37,642 nt of DNA from Herbaspirillum frisingense GSF30 (GCF_000300975.2 NZ_AEEC02000043.1:1-37642), one strand, 5' to 3'; positions 27,417 through 36,887 are shown, numbered from the stretch's first letter. Notes: generated by a model from the letters alone, not told the origin. Numbers and translations: made by a program.

Positions 27417-27454
27417 TTCGAGATGTAATTCGAGATGTAATTCGAGATGTCATT
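27407..27454. repeat. Four-copy 12-base tandem repeat across the pagP stop
   Basis: The unit TCGAGATGTAAT occurs three times exactly (27407-27418, 27419-27430, 27431-27442) and a fourth time with one change (TCGAGATGTCAT, 27443-27454). The first copy contains the final codons and stop of pagP, so each exact copy carries an in-frame TAA. Slipped-strand duplication of the gene's 3' end is the simplest origin. Copy number may vary between strains. Confidence 0.9.
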
Positions 27455-27643
27455 GCCGGTGATGCGATGACCGATGAGCGGGGCCGTGATGGATAAATCA
27501 CCAACCCTCATCGGCGCTGGAGTCGGCAAAAATATTTCCACCTATCTCTACAAAAGTCGTACCTTGGGGCAAATCCGCTCTATCCGCCCGAAATCACCTG
27601 CTGTTCGGCGCTTTCAAAGCGTTCCTCCGGGTCCAAAGAGGCC

Positions 27644-27649
27644 TATAAT
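27644..27649 (+). promoter_or_regulatory. Candidate -10 element for ptsN
   Basis: A perfect TATAAT lies 40 bases before the ptsN start; the best -35 (TTCCTC, 27622-27627) is poor. The 235 bases between the pagP repeat and ptsN hold no gene. The promoter would let ptsN-hprK-rapZ run independently of pagP. Confidence 0.4.
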
Positions 27650-27689
27650 CCTGCTCAAAGCTTCAGCCCGTGGCAATTCCTTGAGCGTC

Positions 27690-28163
27690 ATGACTAATCT
27701 CGCAAAAATCCTGTCTCCAGAAAATGTGGTTCTGGATCTGGAAGTCTCCAGCAAAAAAAGAGCCTTCGAACAAGCCGGCCTGACTTTCGAAAACAACAGC
27801 GGCATCGCCCGCTCCACCGTTTCCGAAAACCTGTTTGCCCGTGAGCGTCTCGGTTCCACCGGACTGGGTCACGGCGTGGCCGTGCCGCACGGGCGTATCA
27901 AGGGCCTGAAGGCGCCGCTGGCGCTGTTCATGCGGCTGGCTGCACCGATCCCCTTCGAATCGCCCGACGGCCAGCCGGTCAAGCTGCTGATCTTCCTGCT
28001 CATTCCTGACAACGTGACGCAACAGCACCTGGAAATCCTCTCGGAAATCGCCGAGATGTTTTCCGACGACGCGTTCCGCAACGAGCTCGCCGTCGAAGCC
28101 GACCCTGCCGTGGTGCATGCACGCATCGTGACCTGGCAGACCTCGATGGAGAAGGCCGGCTGA
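27690..28163 (+). CDS. ptsN: Nitrogen-PTS EIIA component
   Basis: A 157-residue EIIA-Ntr protein, a cytosolic phosphocarrier of the nitrogen phosphotransferase system. It opens [17 protein letters not shown]. The phosphorylated histidine is His67 in [10 protein letters not shown]. Helix and strand pattern and length match the family. EIIA-Ntr regulates potassium transport, sigma-54-linked processes and PHB in other proteobacteria. I chose the ATG at 27690, the family start; an open frame extends upstream without similarity. Unlike the common rpoN-hpf-ptsN order, pagP precedes it here. hprK follows 56 bases later. Confidence 0.94.
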   Translation: MTNLAKILSPENVVLDLEVSSKKRAFEQAGLTFENNSGIARSTVSENLFARERLGSTGLGHGVAVPHGRIKGLKAPLALFMRLAAPIPFESPDGQPVKLLIFLLIPDNVTQQHLEILSEIAEMFSDDAFRNELAVEADPAVVHARIVTWQTSMEKAG

Positions 28164-28219
28164 TCAGCCCGGCCGCTCCCGCTCGCCGCCCACCCGCCAG
28201 CAGACCAGACCGGATCTAC

Positions 28220-29158
28220 ATGCCCACTTATTCCGCGTTGTCGATACAGCAGCTTTACGAAGAAAACCGTGAATCCCTGCAATTGGGCTGGTTTGCCGGC
28301 TTCCCCGGCGGCGAACGCCTCATTTCCGGCGACGCCGTTTCGGCCTCCGACCAGGTGGGCCACCTGAACCTGATCCACCCGGGCCGCCTGCAGGTCTTCG
28401 GCCACCAGGAAATCGAATACTACAATCGCCTCTCCAACACCTCGCGCGCCTACCAGACCGCCGAGCTGGTGGCCGGCGAACCGCCGGCTTTCATCATCGC
28501 GCAGGGTCTCTCGACCCCGCCCGATCTGCTGGCGGTATGCGACGAAAAGAATATCCCGCTGTTCTCCACCCCGCTGCCGGCGGCGCAGGTGATCGACTAC
28601 CTGCGGGTGTACCTGTCCAAGAAACTGGCGCAGCAGATCACCATGCACGGCGTGTTCATGGACGTGCTGGGCGTGGGTGTGCTGATCACCGGCGAATCCG
28701 GCCTGGGCAAGAGCGAGCTGGGGCTGGAACTGATTTCGCGCAGCCACGGCCTGGTGGCTGACGATGCCGTGGAGTTCGCCCGCATCGCCCCCAACATGAT
28801 CGAAGGGCGCTGCCCGCCGCTGCTGCAGAACCTGCTCGAAGTGCGCGGACTGGGGCTGCTGGACATCAAGGCGATCTTCGGTGAGACCGCCGTGCGTCGC
28901 AAGATGCGCCTGAAGCTCATCGTGCACCTGGTCCGCCGCAGCACCCTGGAAGAAAACTACGAACGCCTGCCGCTGGATGCGCAGTATGAAGAAGTGCTGG
29001 GCCTGCCGATCCGCAAGGTGGTCATTCCCGTGGCGGCCGGCCGCAACATCGCGGTGCTGCTGGAAGCCGCCGTGCGCAATACCATCCTGCAGTTGCGCGG
29101 CATCGATACCCTCAAGGAATTCATCGAACGCCAGCGACGGGCAATGAACGGCGAATAG
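28220..29158 (+). CDS. hprK: HPr kinase/phosphorylase
   Basis: A 312-residue bifunctional kinase/phosphorylase that phosphorylates a serine of HPr-like proteins and reverses it with phosphate. The N-terminal domain (1-130) is followed by His143 in MHGVF. The Walker A is GESGLGKS (158-165). The family signature [15 protein letters not shown] (about 209-223) and [10 protein letters not shown] complete it. Betaproteobacteria lack most sugar PTS yet keep hprK with ptsN; the signal it integrates here is unclear. It is flanked by ptsN and rapZ in one rightward block. Confidence 0.95.
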   Translation: MPTYSALSIQQLYEENRESLQLGWFAGFPGGERLISGDAVSASDQVGHLNLIHPGRLQVFGHQEIEYYNRLSNTSRAYQTAELVAGEPPAFIIAQGLSTPPDLLAVCDEKNIPLFSTPLPAAQVIDYLRVYLSKKLAQQITMHGVFMDVLGVGVLITGESGLGKSELGLELISRSHGLVADDAVEFARIAPNMIEGRCPPLLQNLLEVRGLGLLDIKAIFGETAVRRKMRLKLIVHLVRRSTLEENYERLPLDAQYEEVLGLPIRKVVIPVAAGRNIAVLLEAAVRNTILQLRGIDTLKEFIERQRRAMNGE

Positions 29159-29192
29159 GCAGCGCGACGACGACGCACCAGCCCGCCAGCAA

Positions 29193-29217
29193 GCCTTTCC
29201 CGCCGCTCGGGAAAGGC
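29193..29217 (+). other. Strong stem-loop between hprK and rapZ
   Basis: GCCTTTCCCG and CGGGAAAGGC pair perfectly over ten bases with a five-base loop. No T-run follows, so it is unlikely to be an intrinsic terminator. It sits 46 bases before the rapZ start and may set mRNA stability or rapZ translation. Confidence 0.5.
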
Positions 29218-29262
29218 CATCCCCTCCCACGAATCGACGCCCCATGCGTTATGATTGCCGCC

Positions 29263-30126
29263 ATGAGAATCGTTCTGATCACCGGCATCTCCGGCTCCGG
29301 CAAATCGGTGGCACTCCATGTGCTGGAAGACGCCGGCTATTTCTGCGTCGACAATCTTCCACCCTCGTTGCTGTGCGACCTGGTGCAAACCCGCATCAAG
29401 GAAGGCGCCAGCATGCTGGCCGTGGCCACCGATGCGCGCAGCGCCGATTCCCTGGCCACCCTGCGCACCGACATCGAGACCCTGCGCGCCGAGGGACATG
29501 ACGTCAAGGTCTTCTTCCTGACCGCCTCTGACGATACGCTCATCACCCGCTTCTCCGAAACCCGCCGCAGCCATCCGCTGTCGCACCGGCTGCTGCCCGG
29601 CCGCAATCCGGCCGACCGCCTCACGCTCACCGAATGCATTGCGCTGGAAAAGGAAATGCTGGGCGACATGCAGGACATCGGCTTGGTCATGGATACCTCG
29701 CAGCTGAGCTCCAACAAGCTGCGTCGCTGGATCAAGGAACTGGTGGACCTGGAACGCTCGCCGCTGACGCTGCAGATCGAGTCCTTCGGTTTCAAGCACG
29801 GCCTGCCGCTGGACGCCGATCTGGTGTTCGACGTGCGCATGCTGCCCAATCCCCACTACGACGCCGAATTGCGTCCACTGACCGGACGCGATGCACCGGT
29901 CATCGAATTCCTGGCGGCCTATCCCGAGGTGGCCGACATGTTCAACGACATCCGTGGCTTCGTGGAAAAATGGCTGCCGGCCTTCAAGGATGACAACCGC
30001 AGCTACCTCACCGTGGCCATCGGCTGCACCGGCGGTCAGCACCGCTCGGTCTATCTGGTCGAATTGCTGGCCAGCCACTTCCGCGCCACCGAGCAGGTGG
30101 TGAGCCGGCACCGCCAGTTGAACTGA
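29263..30126 (+). CDS. rapZ: RNase adapter protein RapZ (YvcJ family)
   Basis: A 287-residue P-loop protein. It starts [15 protein letters not shown] with Walker A at 8-15. Walker B-like FDVR lies mid-protein, and the C-terminal [11 protein letters not shown] is the RapZ signature. E. coli RapZ (284 residues) binds glucosamine-6-phosphate and directs RNase E to the sRNA GlmZ, controlling glmS and thus cell-wall precursor supply. Whether a GlmZ-like RNA exists in betaproteobacteria is unknown. The ATG at 29263 gives the family N-terminus; an ATG at 29251 would add four residues. A six-pair hairpin (AGCCGG/CCGGCT, 30134-30150) without a T-run separates it from convergent mutY. Confidence 0.93.
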   Translation: MRIVLITGISGSGKSVALHVLEDAGYFCVDNLPPSLLCDLVQTRIKEGASMLAVATDARSADSLATLRTDIETLRAEGHDVKVFFLTASDDTLITRFSETRRSHPLSHRLLPGRNPADRLTLTECIALEKEMLGDMQDIGLVMDTSQLSSNKLRRWIKELVDLERSPLTLQIESFGFKHGLPLDADLVFDVRMLPNPHYDAELRPLTGRDAPVIEFLAAYPEVADMFNDIRGFVEKWLPAFKDDNRSYLTVAIGCTGGQHRSVYLVELLASHFRATEQVVSRHRQLN

Positions 30127-30148
30127 TCGCCCGAGCCGGTGCCGCCGG

Positions 30149-31282
30149 CTACACCACCGAGAGCAGGTCCCGCGTCCCCAGCACGCCCAGCAACAGCTTC
30201 TTGACCGGCGCCGGCAACGGCGCATCGGCCAGCCTGTGGGCCGGATACCAGAGCAGGCCGCGCTCGGCGATGGCCTGGCTGCGACTGCTCAGCGCCACCT
30301 GGAAGGGCGCCACGTGCAGCTTGAAGTGGGTAAAGACATGCGAGAACGGCTGCAGCTTGCGGCAGCCTTCCAGCTCGCCGTAGGGCGCCACCAGGGTGCG
30401 CACGGCGGTATCGAAGCGCGCCGCATCGGCCACGCCGATCTCCGGCAGCGACAGCAGGCCGCCCCAGATGCCACTGTCGGGCCGCTGTTCCAGCAGGACA
30501 TCCTCACCGTGGGTGATGACCAGCATCACGGTTTCCTTTTCAGGAACCGCCTTCCTGGGCTTGCTCACCGGCAGTTCCGCCACCCGGTCCTGGGCCAGGG
30601 CCACGCAGCGCCCGGCCAGCGGGCAGCGCTCGCAGGCGGGCTTGCCGCGCACGCACAGGGTGGCGCCGAGGTCCATCAGGCCCTGGGTATAGGATTCGAT
30701 ATCCTGTTGCGGCAGGAGCGCCACGGCACGCAACCAGAGCTTGTCTTCGACCGGCTTGGCGCCCGGATAGCCATCGACCCCAAACACCCGCGCAAAGACG
30801 CGCTTGACGTTGCCATCCAGGATGGCGGCGCGGCGGCCATAGGAAAAGGCCGCAATCGCCGCCGCCGTGGAACGGCCGATGCCGGGCAGGTCGGCCAGCA
30901 GTTCGGGATCCTCCGGAAAGCGTCCACCGTATTCGGCCACCACGCGCTGCGCGCACTTGTGCAGGTTGCGCGCACGGGTGTAGTAGCCCAGCCCGCTCCA
31001 GAGCGCCATCACATCCTCGGAGGGAGCTGCCGCCAGCGAGAAGACATCCGGGCAGCGCTCCAGGAAGCGCTGGTAATACGGGATCACGGCCGCCACCTGG
31101 GTCTGCTGCAGCATGATTTCCGAGAGCCAGACGCGATAGGCGTCGCGGGTATTCTGCCAGGGCAGCTTGTGGCGACCGTGCTGTTTCTGCCACGCGATCA
31201 CCTGAGCCGAGAAGGAGGAATCTTCATATTCCGACACATCACCGGCAGCAGCCTTGCCCCGTGATTCGACAATACCCTTCAT
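30149..31282 (-). CDS. mutY: A/G-specific adenine DNA glycosylase MutY
   Basis: A 377-residue base-excision repair enzyme that removes adenine opposite 8-oxoguanine. Catalytic Glu55 is in [10 protein letters not shown] and Asp156 in ILDGNVKRV. The helix-hairpin-helix is LPGIGRSTA. The [4Fe-4S] cluster cysteines are Cys210, 217, 220 and 226 (spacing C-x6-C-x2-C-x5-C). A C-terminal MutT-like domain (about 250-377) reads the 8-oxoG. The ATG overlaps the mutM stop as ATGA, so the two genes of the 8-oxoG repair pathway are translationally coupled. Confidence 0.95.
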   Translation of the reverse strand: MKGIVESRGKAAAGDVSEYEDSSFSAQVIAWQKQHGRHKLPWQNTRDAYRVWLSEIMLQQTQVAAVIPYYQRFLERCPDVFSLAAAPSEDVMALWSGLGYYTRARNLHKCAQRVVAEYGGRFPEDPELLADLPGIGRSTAAAIAAFSYGRRAAILDGNVKRVFARVFGVDGYPGAKPVEDKLWLRAVALLPQQDIESYTQGLMDLGATLCVRGKPACERCPLAGRCVALAQDRVAELPVSKPRKAVPEKETVMLVITHGEDVLLEQRPDSGIWGGLLSLPEIGVADAARFDTAVRTLVAPYGELEGCRKLQPFSHVFTHFKLHVAPFQVALSSRSQAIAERGLLWYPAHRLADAPLPAPVKKLLLGVLGTRDLLSVV

Positions 31283-32100
31283 TTCTGGCAACTCACGCAA
31301 TAAAAAGTGGAACGCTGCCCCTGCTTGATCTGGCGGATCGGCGTGGCGCAGATGCGGCAGGCTTCGCCGGTGCGGTTATAGACGAAGTAACTCTGCTGGA
31401 AATAGCCCGACTGGCCATTGACGGCAATGAAGTCACGCAGCGTGCTGCCGCCCTGCTCGATGGCCGCGGCCAGCGTTTCACGAATGGCCTCGGCCAGGCG
31501 TTCGTAGCGCGCCAGGCTGATCTTGTAGGCCGGCGTCCTGGGATTGATGCGCGCCTTGAACAGGCTCTCGGACGCGTAGATATTGCCCACCCCCACCACG
31601 ATGTCGCCGGCCAGCAATACCTGCTTGATCGGCGCGCTGCGGCCACGGGTCTGCTTGAACAGCTCGCGGGCGCTGAACTTGTCTTCCAGCGGCTCCAGCC
31701 CCAGGCTGCGCAGCAGCAGGTGTTCCTCGACGGCGCCATCGGCGATGTCATGCCAGAGGATCGCGCCGAAGCGACGCGGATCGGTCATGCGCATGACCTG
31801 GCCGCCCACTTCCAGATCGAAATGATCATGCTTTTGCGGCGCGATGCCCGGCGGCAGGATGCGCAGGTGACCGGACATGCCCAGGTGCACGATCAGGGTG
31901 CCATGGTCGAAATGGATCAGCAGGTATTTGCCGCGACGTCCGGTACGCCGGATCACCCGCCCCGCCAGCAGGCCCTGCAAGCCCGTCGGGAACGGCCAGC
32001 GCAGGCCGGTGTGACGCAGGACGACGCCGCTGACGGTCTGGCCTTCGAGATAGGGCGCGACCCCGCGACGGGTGACTTCGACTTCTGGTAATTCTGGCAT
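31279..32100 (-). CDS. mutM: Formamidopyrimidine-DNA glycosylase MutM (Fpg)
   Basis: A 273-residue bifunctional glycosylase/AP-lyase that excises 8-oxoguanine paired with C. It begins [13 protein letters not shown]; after Met removal Pro2 is the nucleophile and Glu3 the acid. [11 protein letters not shown] supplies the catalytic lysine, and the H2TH region is near GVGNIYASE. The C-terminal zinc finger is CRICATPI...FYCVSCQK. The ATG at 32098-32100 is fixed by the PELPE N-terminus; the frame extends upstream without meaning. It heads the mutM-mutY pair and is divergent from the TPR lipoprotein gene. Confidence 0.96.
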   Translation of the reverse strand: MPELPEVEVTRRGVAPYLEGQTVSGVVLRHTGLRWPFPTGLQGLLAGRVIRRTGRRGKYLLIHFDHGTLIVHLGMSGHLRILPPGIAPQKHDHFDLEVGGQVMRMTDPRRFGAILWHDIADGAVEEHLLLRSLGLEPLEDKFSARELFKQTRGRSAPIKQVLLAGDIVVGVGNIYASESLFKARINPRTPAYKISLARYERLAEAIRETLAAAIEQGGSTLRDFIAVNGQSGYFQQSYFVYNRTGEACRICATPIRQIKQGQRSTFYCVSCQK

Positions 32101-32173
32101 CGGCTGGCGGATAAGGGAGGACGGGCGTGAAGCTGCATATGATAATGCAGATGCCGAAAACAAGACCTGAAGC

Positions 32174-32190
32174 CGCAGGTGCAACCTGCG
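32174..32190. other. Small hairpin between mutM and the TPR lipoprotein gene
   Basis: CGCAGGT, three bases, ACCTGCG. It lies in the 187-base divergent gap. A TAAAAT at 32252-32257 may be the -10 for the rightward gene; no -35 is evident. Confidence 0.3.
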
Positions 32191-32287
32191 CAGGGAAGCT
32201 TGTCAAAGATGGATTACACTGCGCTGTCAGCAAAGCCACGTTTGTTGCGCGTAAAATCGAAACTCTCCGAATCGTCAGGATGAAATC

Positions 32288-34093
32288 TTGAAAAAAACCA
32301 TCGCTCTCCTCACCAGTTCCCTGCTGCTGACTGCCTGCGCAAGCCTGCAACAGCCCGGCGACAAGGCGGATGCCCAGGCGGCCCAGGACCAGAAGAGCGC
32401 GTCGGCCAAGTCGGCCGCCAATCGCAAGAAAGCCCCCAAGGCCAAGGTCCAGCCGCAGGAAGACACCCTGCCTGCGCTGGAGCTGAGCGAGGACATCCTT
32501 TACAAAGTGCTGACAGCCGAGATCGCCTTCCAGCGTGGTCAATGGCAGTCGGCCTACGTGACCATGCTGGCGGCCGCGCAGCAGACACGCGACCCGCGCC
32601 TGGCCAAGCGTGCTGCCGAGATGGCGGTAGCGGCGCGCCAGGCGGGCGAAGCACTGGTGGCGGTGCGCCTGTGGACCGAACTGGCACCGCACTCCGATGA
32701 AGCCCTGCAGAACTACCTGGGCCTGATCATGCTCTCGGACAGCGTCGATGAAATCGAACCGCTGCTGACCCAGCGCCTGGCCGATGCCGCGCCCCAGGCG
32801 CGTGGCCCGATGATCCTGCAGATCCAGCGCCTGCTCTCGCGGGCCAAGGACAAGCAGGCCAGCTTCACCATCCTGCAGAACATCACCAAGCCCTATGGCG
32901 ACCTGATGGAAACCCACCTGGCCCTGGCCCAGGGCGCCTTCAGCATCGGCGACGGCGCCCAGGCCCAGCGCGAGGCGCGCGCGGCCCTGAAGATCAAGCC
33001 GGACTCCGAACTGGCCGTGCTGACCGCCGCCCAGGTGGCCTCCGACAACAAGGACGCCACCAAGCTGGTGACCGACTTCCTGCGCAAGTATCCCGATGCG
33101 CGCGAAGTGCGCGTGGCCTACGCCCGCAGCCTGGTGGAACAGAAGGATTACAAGCAGGCCCGCAGCCAGTTCGAGACGCTGTTGAAGGAAGACGGCGAAG
33201 ACGCCACCACCCTCTTCGCGCTGGGCGTGCTGTCGGCCCAGACCGACCAGTTGAAGGACGCCGAATACTATCTGCAGCGCTACCTGCAGGTGCTCTCGGC
33301 CCAGCCTGAAGATGATCGCGACCCCAGCCAGGCGCTCCTGCTGCTCTCGCGCATCGCCGAGGAACGGCGCGATCTGGATTCGGCGCTGCGCTACCTGGAC
33401 CAGGCTGAACCGGGCAGCGAAGGCTACGTCAACATCCAGGTGCGCCGTGCCCAGCTGCTGGCACGCAAGGCCGACATCGAAGGTGCCCGCAAGGCCCTGG
33501 AACAGGCCCAGTCCGAATCGGCCAATGATGGTGAGCAACTGCAACTGCTGCTGGCCGAATCGAGCCTGCTGCGCGACGCCAACCGCAACCAGGAAGCCGC
33601 CGACGTGCTCAAGGGCGGCCTGGAACGCTTCCCCAACAATACCGACCTGCTCTACGACTATTCCATGGTCCTGGAAAAGCTGGGCAAGTACGACGAGATG
33701 GAAAAGTCCCTGCGTCGCGTGATGCAACTGGCCCCCGGCAACCAGCACGCCTACAACGCCCTGGGCTATTCGCTGGCCGATCGCAATGTGCGCCTGCCGG
33801 AAGCGCTGGAGCTGATCCAGAAGGCGGCCGACCTGGCCCCGGAAGATGCCTTCATCGCCGACAGCCTGGGCTGGGTGCTGTTCCGCATGGGTCGCGCCGA
33901 ACAGGCCGAGACCCAGATGCGCCGCGCCTATGGACTGCGTCCGGATGTCGAGATCGGCGTCCACTTGGGCGAAGTGCTCTGGACCAACGGCAAGCAGGAT
34001 GAGGCGCGCAAGGTATGGCGTGAGGCTGCGCTGAAGGAACCCAACAATGAAGTCCTGAAAAGCACGCTGGCGCGGCTCAATGTGAAGTTATGA
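32288..34093 (+). CDS. TPR-repeat outer-membrane lipoprotein
   Basis: A 601-residue secreted lipoprotein. The signal peptide MKKTIALLTSSLLLTAC ends in the lipobox with Cys17. A charged Ala/Lys-rich linker (about 20-55) is followed by about twelve helical TPR-like repeats (about 65-595), for example KDYKQARSQFETLLKED and YLQRYLQVL. It begins with TTG: AGGA lies seven bases upstream, and the nearby ATG runs into a stop after two codons. Its last codons overlap the lolB ATG as ATGA. Such TPR lipoproteins commonly scaffold envelope complexes. A link with LolB-mediated lipoprotein sorting is suggested only by the tight coupling. Confidence 0.9.
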   Translation: MKKTIALLTSSLLLTACASLQQPGDKADAQAAQDQKSASAKSAANRKKAPKAKVQPQEDTLPALELSEDILYKVLTAEIAFQRGQWQSAYVTMLAAAQQTRDPRLAKRAAEMAVAARQAGEALVAVRLWTELAPHSDEALQNYLGLIMLSDSVDEIEPLLTQRLADAAPQARGPMILQIQRLLSRAKDKQASFTILQNITKPYGDLMETHLALAQGAFSIGDGAQAQREARAALKIKPDSELAVLTAAQVASDNKDATKLVTDFLRKYPDAREVRVAYARSLVEQKDYKQARSQFETLLKEDGEDATTLFALGVLSAQTDQLKDAEYYLQRYLQVLSAQPEDDRDPSQALLLLSRIAEERRDLDSALRYLDQAEPGSEGYVNIQVRRAQLLARKADIEGARKALEQAQSESANDGEQLQLLLAESSLLRDANRNQEAADVLKGGLERFPNNTDLLYDYSMVLEKLGKYDEMEKSLRRVMQLAPGNQHAYNALGYSLADRNVRLPEALELIQKAADLAPEDAFIADSLGWVLFRMGRAEQAETQMRRAYGLRPDVEIGVHLGEVLWTNGKQDEARKVWREAALKEPNNEVLKSTLARLNVKL

Positions 34094-34722
34094 GTCGCTT
34101 GCGTTCCTATCATGGCTTCCTGAAGGCGGCGCCTTTCTGTCTGGCCGTCCTGCTGGCCGGCTGCGCCACGGTATCGCAGGACAGCGTGGCGCCCAACGCC
34201 AGCGCGCCGGTCTACCAGTCCAGCATCGAGATCGATGGCCGCATCTCGGTCCAGTACGAGCAGGACCAGCGCCCGCAGTCTCTGCACGGCAGCTTCTTCT
34301 GGAAGCAGACCCCGCAGGAACTGAACCTGGACATGTTCTCGCCCCTGGGCCAGACGGTCGCCACCATCAACGTCAAGCCCGGCATCGCCACCCTGGTGCA
34401 ATCCGGGCTCGCACCGCAGGTGGCGCCCGATGTGGATGAACTGGCCGCGCAATCGCTGGGGTGGCCGCTGCCGGTGTCGGGCATGCGCCAGTGGCTGCAG
34501 GGCAGTGGCACCGACGCCAGCGGCAAGCCCTTCACCGCCCGCGCCGGCACGGAAGCAGCCAGCTTCGACACGCGCGATGGCTGGCGCATCACCTACGCCA
34601 ACTGGGAGACCGATGCCGCCAGCGGCCAGGCCCGCCCCAAGCGCATCGACATGACCCGCAGCACCGCCCAGGCCGGCAAGGTCGCCATCCGCATCGCCAT
34701 CGATGGCTGGAAAAAACCCTGA
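34090..34722 (+). CDS. lolB: Outer-membrane lipoprotein LolB
   Basis: A 210-residue lipoprotein receptor that accepts lipoproteins from periplasmic LolA and inserts them into the outer membrane. The signal peptide ends at LLAGC (Cys25). The mature part has the LolA/LolB-like beta-sheet with LHGSFFWKQTPQELNLDMFSPLG and a C-terminal PKRIDMTR strand. It shares an ATGA overlap with the TPR lipoprotein gene. ispE follows 57 bases later; lolB-ispE-prs order is widely conserved in proteobacteria. Confidence 0.92.
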   Translation: MSRLRSYHGFLKAAPFCLAVLLAGCATVSQDSVAPNASAPVYQSSIEIDGRISVQYEQDQRPQSLHGSFFWKQTPQELNLDMFSPLGQTVATINVKPGIATLVQSGLAPQVAPDVDELAAQSLGWPLPVSGMRQWLQGSGTDASGKPFTARAGTEAASFDTRDGWRITYANWETDAASGQARPKRIDMTRSTAQAGKVAIRIAIDGWKKP

Positions 34723-34779
34723 ACGCGCTGCCCTGAGACCACCCGTCTTCACTTGCCCCCACCCGACCACGCAACACGC

Positions 34780-35649
34780 ATGACCACCACGCTCACCGCC
34801 TGCCCGGCACCGGCCAAGCTCAATCTGTTCCTGCACGTGACCGGCCGCCGTCCGGATGGCTATCACCTGCTGCAATCGGCCTTCCAGTTGATCGACCGGA
34901 GCGACACGCTGGACTTCGCCCTGCGCGACGACGGCCGCATCGTCAGGACCAATGAGGTGCCGGGCGTGCCGGCCGAGTCCGATCTGGTGATCCGCGCGGC
35001 GCACCTGCTGCGCGAGACCAGCGGCAAGCCCCACCTGGGCGCCGACATCACCGTGCACAAGATCCTGCCCATGGGCGGTGGCGTGGGCGGTGGCTCATCG
35101 GACGCGGCGACCACGCTGATGGTCTTGAATCATCTGTGGAATTGCGGATACAATCGCGCCTCTCTGATGGAGATGGGCCTGAAACTGGGCGCCGACGTTC
35201 CCTTCTTCCTGTTTGGCCGCAATGCATTCGCAGAAGGCGTGGGTGAAGAGCTGGCGGCACTGCGAACCGCGGATTGCTGGTTCGTGGTCATCGAACCAGG
35301 CGTATCTGTTCCAACTTCTTTAATATTTTCTTCAAAGTTGTTGACAAGGGATACTGAACCCGTCAGAATAACGGACTTTCCTGATGCGACGAAACAAATC
35401 GCTTCCAGCTTCGGGAAGAACGATCTGGAAATGGTGGCAACTGCGCATTTCCCCGAAGTTGCAGCGGCAGTCGAATGGCTGAGCAGGTTCGGAAGCGCAA
35501 GAATGACCGGATCTGGCGCCTGTGTGTTTTGTGCATTCGAACACGAACATCAGGCAGACGAAGTGCTCAAGCAATTGCCTTCGCGCTGGATCGGCTGGAA
35601 AGCCAAAGCGATGCAGGAACATCCTCTCGCCCATTTAGTGCAGTCGTAA
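34780..35649 (+). CDS. ispE: 4-diphosphocytidyl-2-C-methyl-D-erythritol kinase
   Basis: A 289-residue GHMP kinase of the MEP isoprenoid pathway, phosphorylating CDP-methylerythritol. The ATP loop is [15 protein letters not shown] (about 97-111). The substrate lysine is Lys13 in PAPAKLNLF, and the catalytic Asp139 is in [20 protein letters not shown] near residue 246 completes the third GHMP motif. The ATG at 34780 gives the family start. The 3' third (35281-35460) has unusually low GC and rare codons such as ATA, TTA and AGG. It gives the isoprenoid precursors that ubiquinone needs. Confidence 0.94.
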   Translation: MTTTLTACPAPAKLNLFLHVTGRRPDGYHLLQSAFQLIDRSDTLDFALRDDGRIVRTNEVPGVPAESDLVIRAAHLLRETSGKPHLGADITVHKILPMGGGVGGGSSDAATTLMVLNHLWNCGYNRASLMEMGLKLGADVPFFLFGRNAFAEGVGEELAALRTADCWFVVIEPGVSVPTSLIFSSKLLTRDTEPVRITDFPDATKQIASSFGKNDLEMVATAHFPEVAAAVEWLSRFGSARMTGSGACVFCAFEHEHQADEVLKQLPSRWIGWKAKAMQEHPLAHLVQS

Positions 35650-35661
35650 AGAAGAATTGGT

Positions 35662-35689
35662 TTGACGTGAGCGCAGCGCCTGGCATAGA
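35662..35689 (+). promoter_or_regulatory. Promoter of the tRNA-Gln gene
   Basis: TTGACG (35662-35667), 16 bases, CATAGA (35684-35689), then a GC-rich discriminator. It is placed correctly for a transcript starting near 35697 and running into the tRNA at 35720. The element has the style of a stable-RNA promoter. Confidence 0.55.
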
Positions 35690-35719
35690 GCGCGCGACAC
35701 GGCGAGCAGCAAGTTGCGT

Positions 35720-35796
35720 AGGGGAATCGCCAAGCTGGTTAAGGCACCGGATTTTGATTCCGGCATTCCAAGGTTCGAATCCTTGTTCCCCTGCCA
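35720..35796 (+). tRNA. tRNA-Gln (anticodon UUG)
   Basis: A 77-base cloverleaf. The acceptor stem AGGGGAA pairs with TTCCCCT, and a G discriminator and CCA end at 35796. The D arm is GCC...GGC. The anticodon stem CCGGA/TCCGG has loop TTTTGAT, with anticodon TTG at 35754-35756. The T arm is CAAGG-TTCGAAT-CCTTG. It decodes CAA and, with wobble, CAG. It sits between ispE and prs, as in many betaproteobacteria. The encoded CCA is part of the gene. Confidence 0.97.
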
Positions 35797-35923
35797 TTTA
35801 ATTCGGACAGGCCGCAGTACAGGCCCGGGTCCAGTCAGAAAAATAAGCCGTCAATGTGAGACCGATCAAGTCAAGCATTGTCGGCTTTTCGACTTTTTAA
35901 CGATTGCATTCAGGGATACCCAC

Positions 35924-36874
35924 ATGGCACTTGAGAACCTGATGGTTTTTACGGGCAACGCCAACCCCGAACTGGCGCGCGGCGTCGCTGAGAAACTCGG
36001 TATCCCGCTGGGCAAGGCCAATGTTTCCAAGTTCTCCGACGGCGAAGTCATGGTCGAGATCAATGAAAACGTTCGCGGCAAGGACGTCTTCGTGCTGCAG
36101 TCCACCTGCGCACCGACCAATGACAACCTGATGGAAATCATGATCATGGTCGACGCTCTGAAGCGCGCTTCGGCCGGTCGCATCACTGCCGCCATCCCCT
36201 ACTTCGGTTATGCCCGCCAGGATCGCCGCCCGCGTTCGGCACGGGTGGCCATCTCGGCCAAGGTCGTGGCCAACATGCTGCAGGAAGCCGGCGTCGAACG
36301 CGTCCTGATCATGGATCTGCACGCAGACCAGATCCAGGGCTTCTTCGACATCCCGGTGGACAACATCTACGCCTCGCCCATCCTGCTGGGTGACCTGGTC
36401 AACAAGAACTACGACGACCTGCTGGTGGTCTCGCCCGACGTCGGCGGCGTGGTGCGCGCCCGCGCGCTGGCCAAGCGCCTGAACTGCGATCTGGCCATCA
36501 TCGACAAGCGTCGTCCCAAGGCCAACGTCTCCGAAGTGATGAACATCATCGGTGAAGTCGAAGGCCGCAACTGCGTCATCATGGATGACATGGTCGACAC
36601 CGCCGGCACCCTGACCAAGGCTGCCGAAGTGTTGAAGGAACGTGGCGCCAAGAAGGTCGTGGCCTACTGTACCCACCCGGTGCTGTCGGGTCCGGCCATC
36701 GACCGCATCGCCAATTCGCCCCTGGACGAACTGGTGGTGACCGATACCATCCCGCTGTCGCCGGCTGCACGTGGCTGCGCCAAGGTGCGTCAACTGACCT
36801 GCGCGGACCTGCTGGCCGAGACCTTCAAGCGCATCACCAAGGGTGACTCGGTGATGTCGCTGTTCGCTGAATAA
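35924..36874 (+). CDS. prs: Ribose-phosphate pyrophosphokinase
   Basis: A 316-residue enzyme that makes PRPP from ribose 5-phosphate and ATP. PRPP feeds nucleotide, histidine and tryptophan synthesis, including TrpD above. It begins [18 protein letters not shown]. The ATP-binding stretch [19 protein letters not shown], the [11 protein letters not shown] loop and the PRPP loop [10 protein letters not shown] (about 224-233) are intact. GGGA lies before the ATG. A terminator follows 13 bases after the stop. The upstream tRNA lies about 127 bases away. Confidence 0.97.
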   Translation: MALENLMVFTGNANPELARGVAEKLGIPLGKANVSKFSDGEVMVEINENVRGKDVFVLQSTCAPTNDNLMEIMIMVDALKRASAGRITAAIPYFGYARQDRRPRSARVAISAKVVANMLQEAGVERVLIMDLHADQIQGFFDIPVDNIYASPILLGDLVNKNYDDLLVVSPDVGGVVRARALAKRLNCDLAIIDKRRPKANVSEVMNIIGEVEGRNCVIMDDMVDTAGTLTKAAEVLKERGAKKVVAYCTHPVLSGPAIDRIANSPLDELVVTDTIPLSPAARGCAKVRQLTCADLLAETFKRITKGDSVMSLFAE

Positions 36875-36887
36875 GATTTTGCATTCG

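Noticed and set aside
27671..27685. Sigma-54-like TGGCA-N5-TTG sequence just before ptsN
   Set aside because: The second half lacks the conserved GC, and it lies only a few bases before the start codon, leaving no room for a transcript leader.
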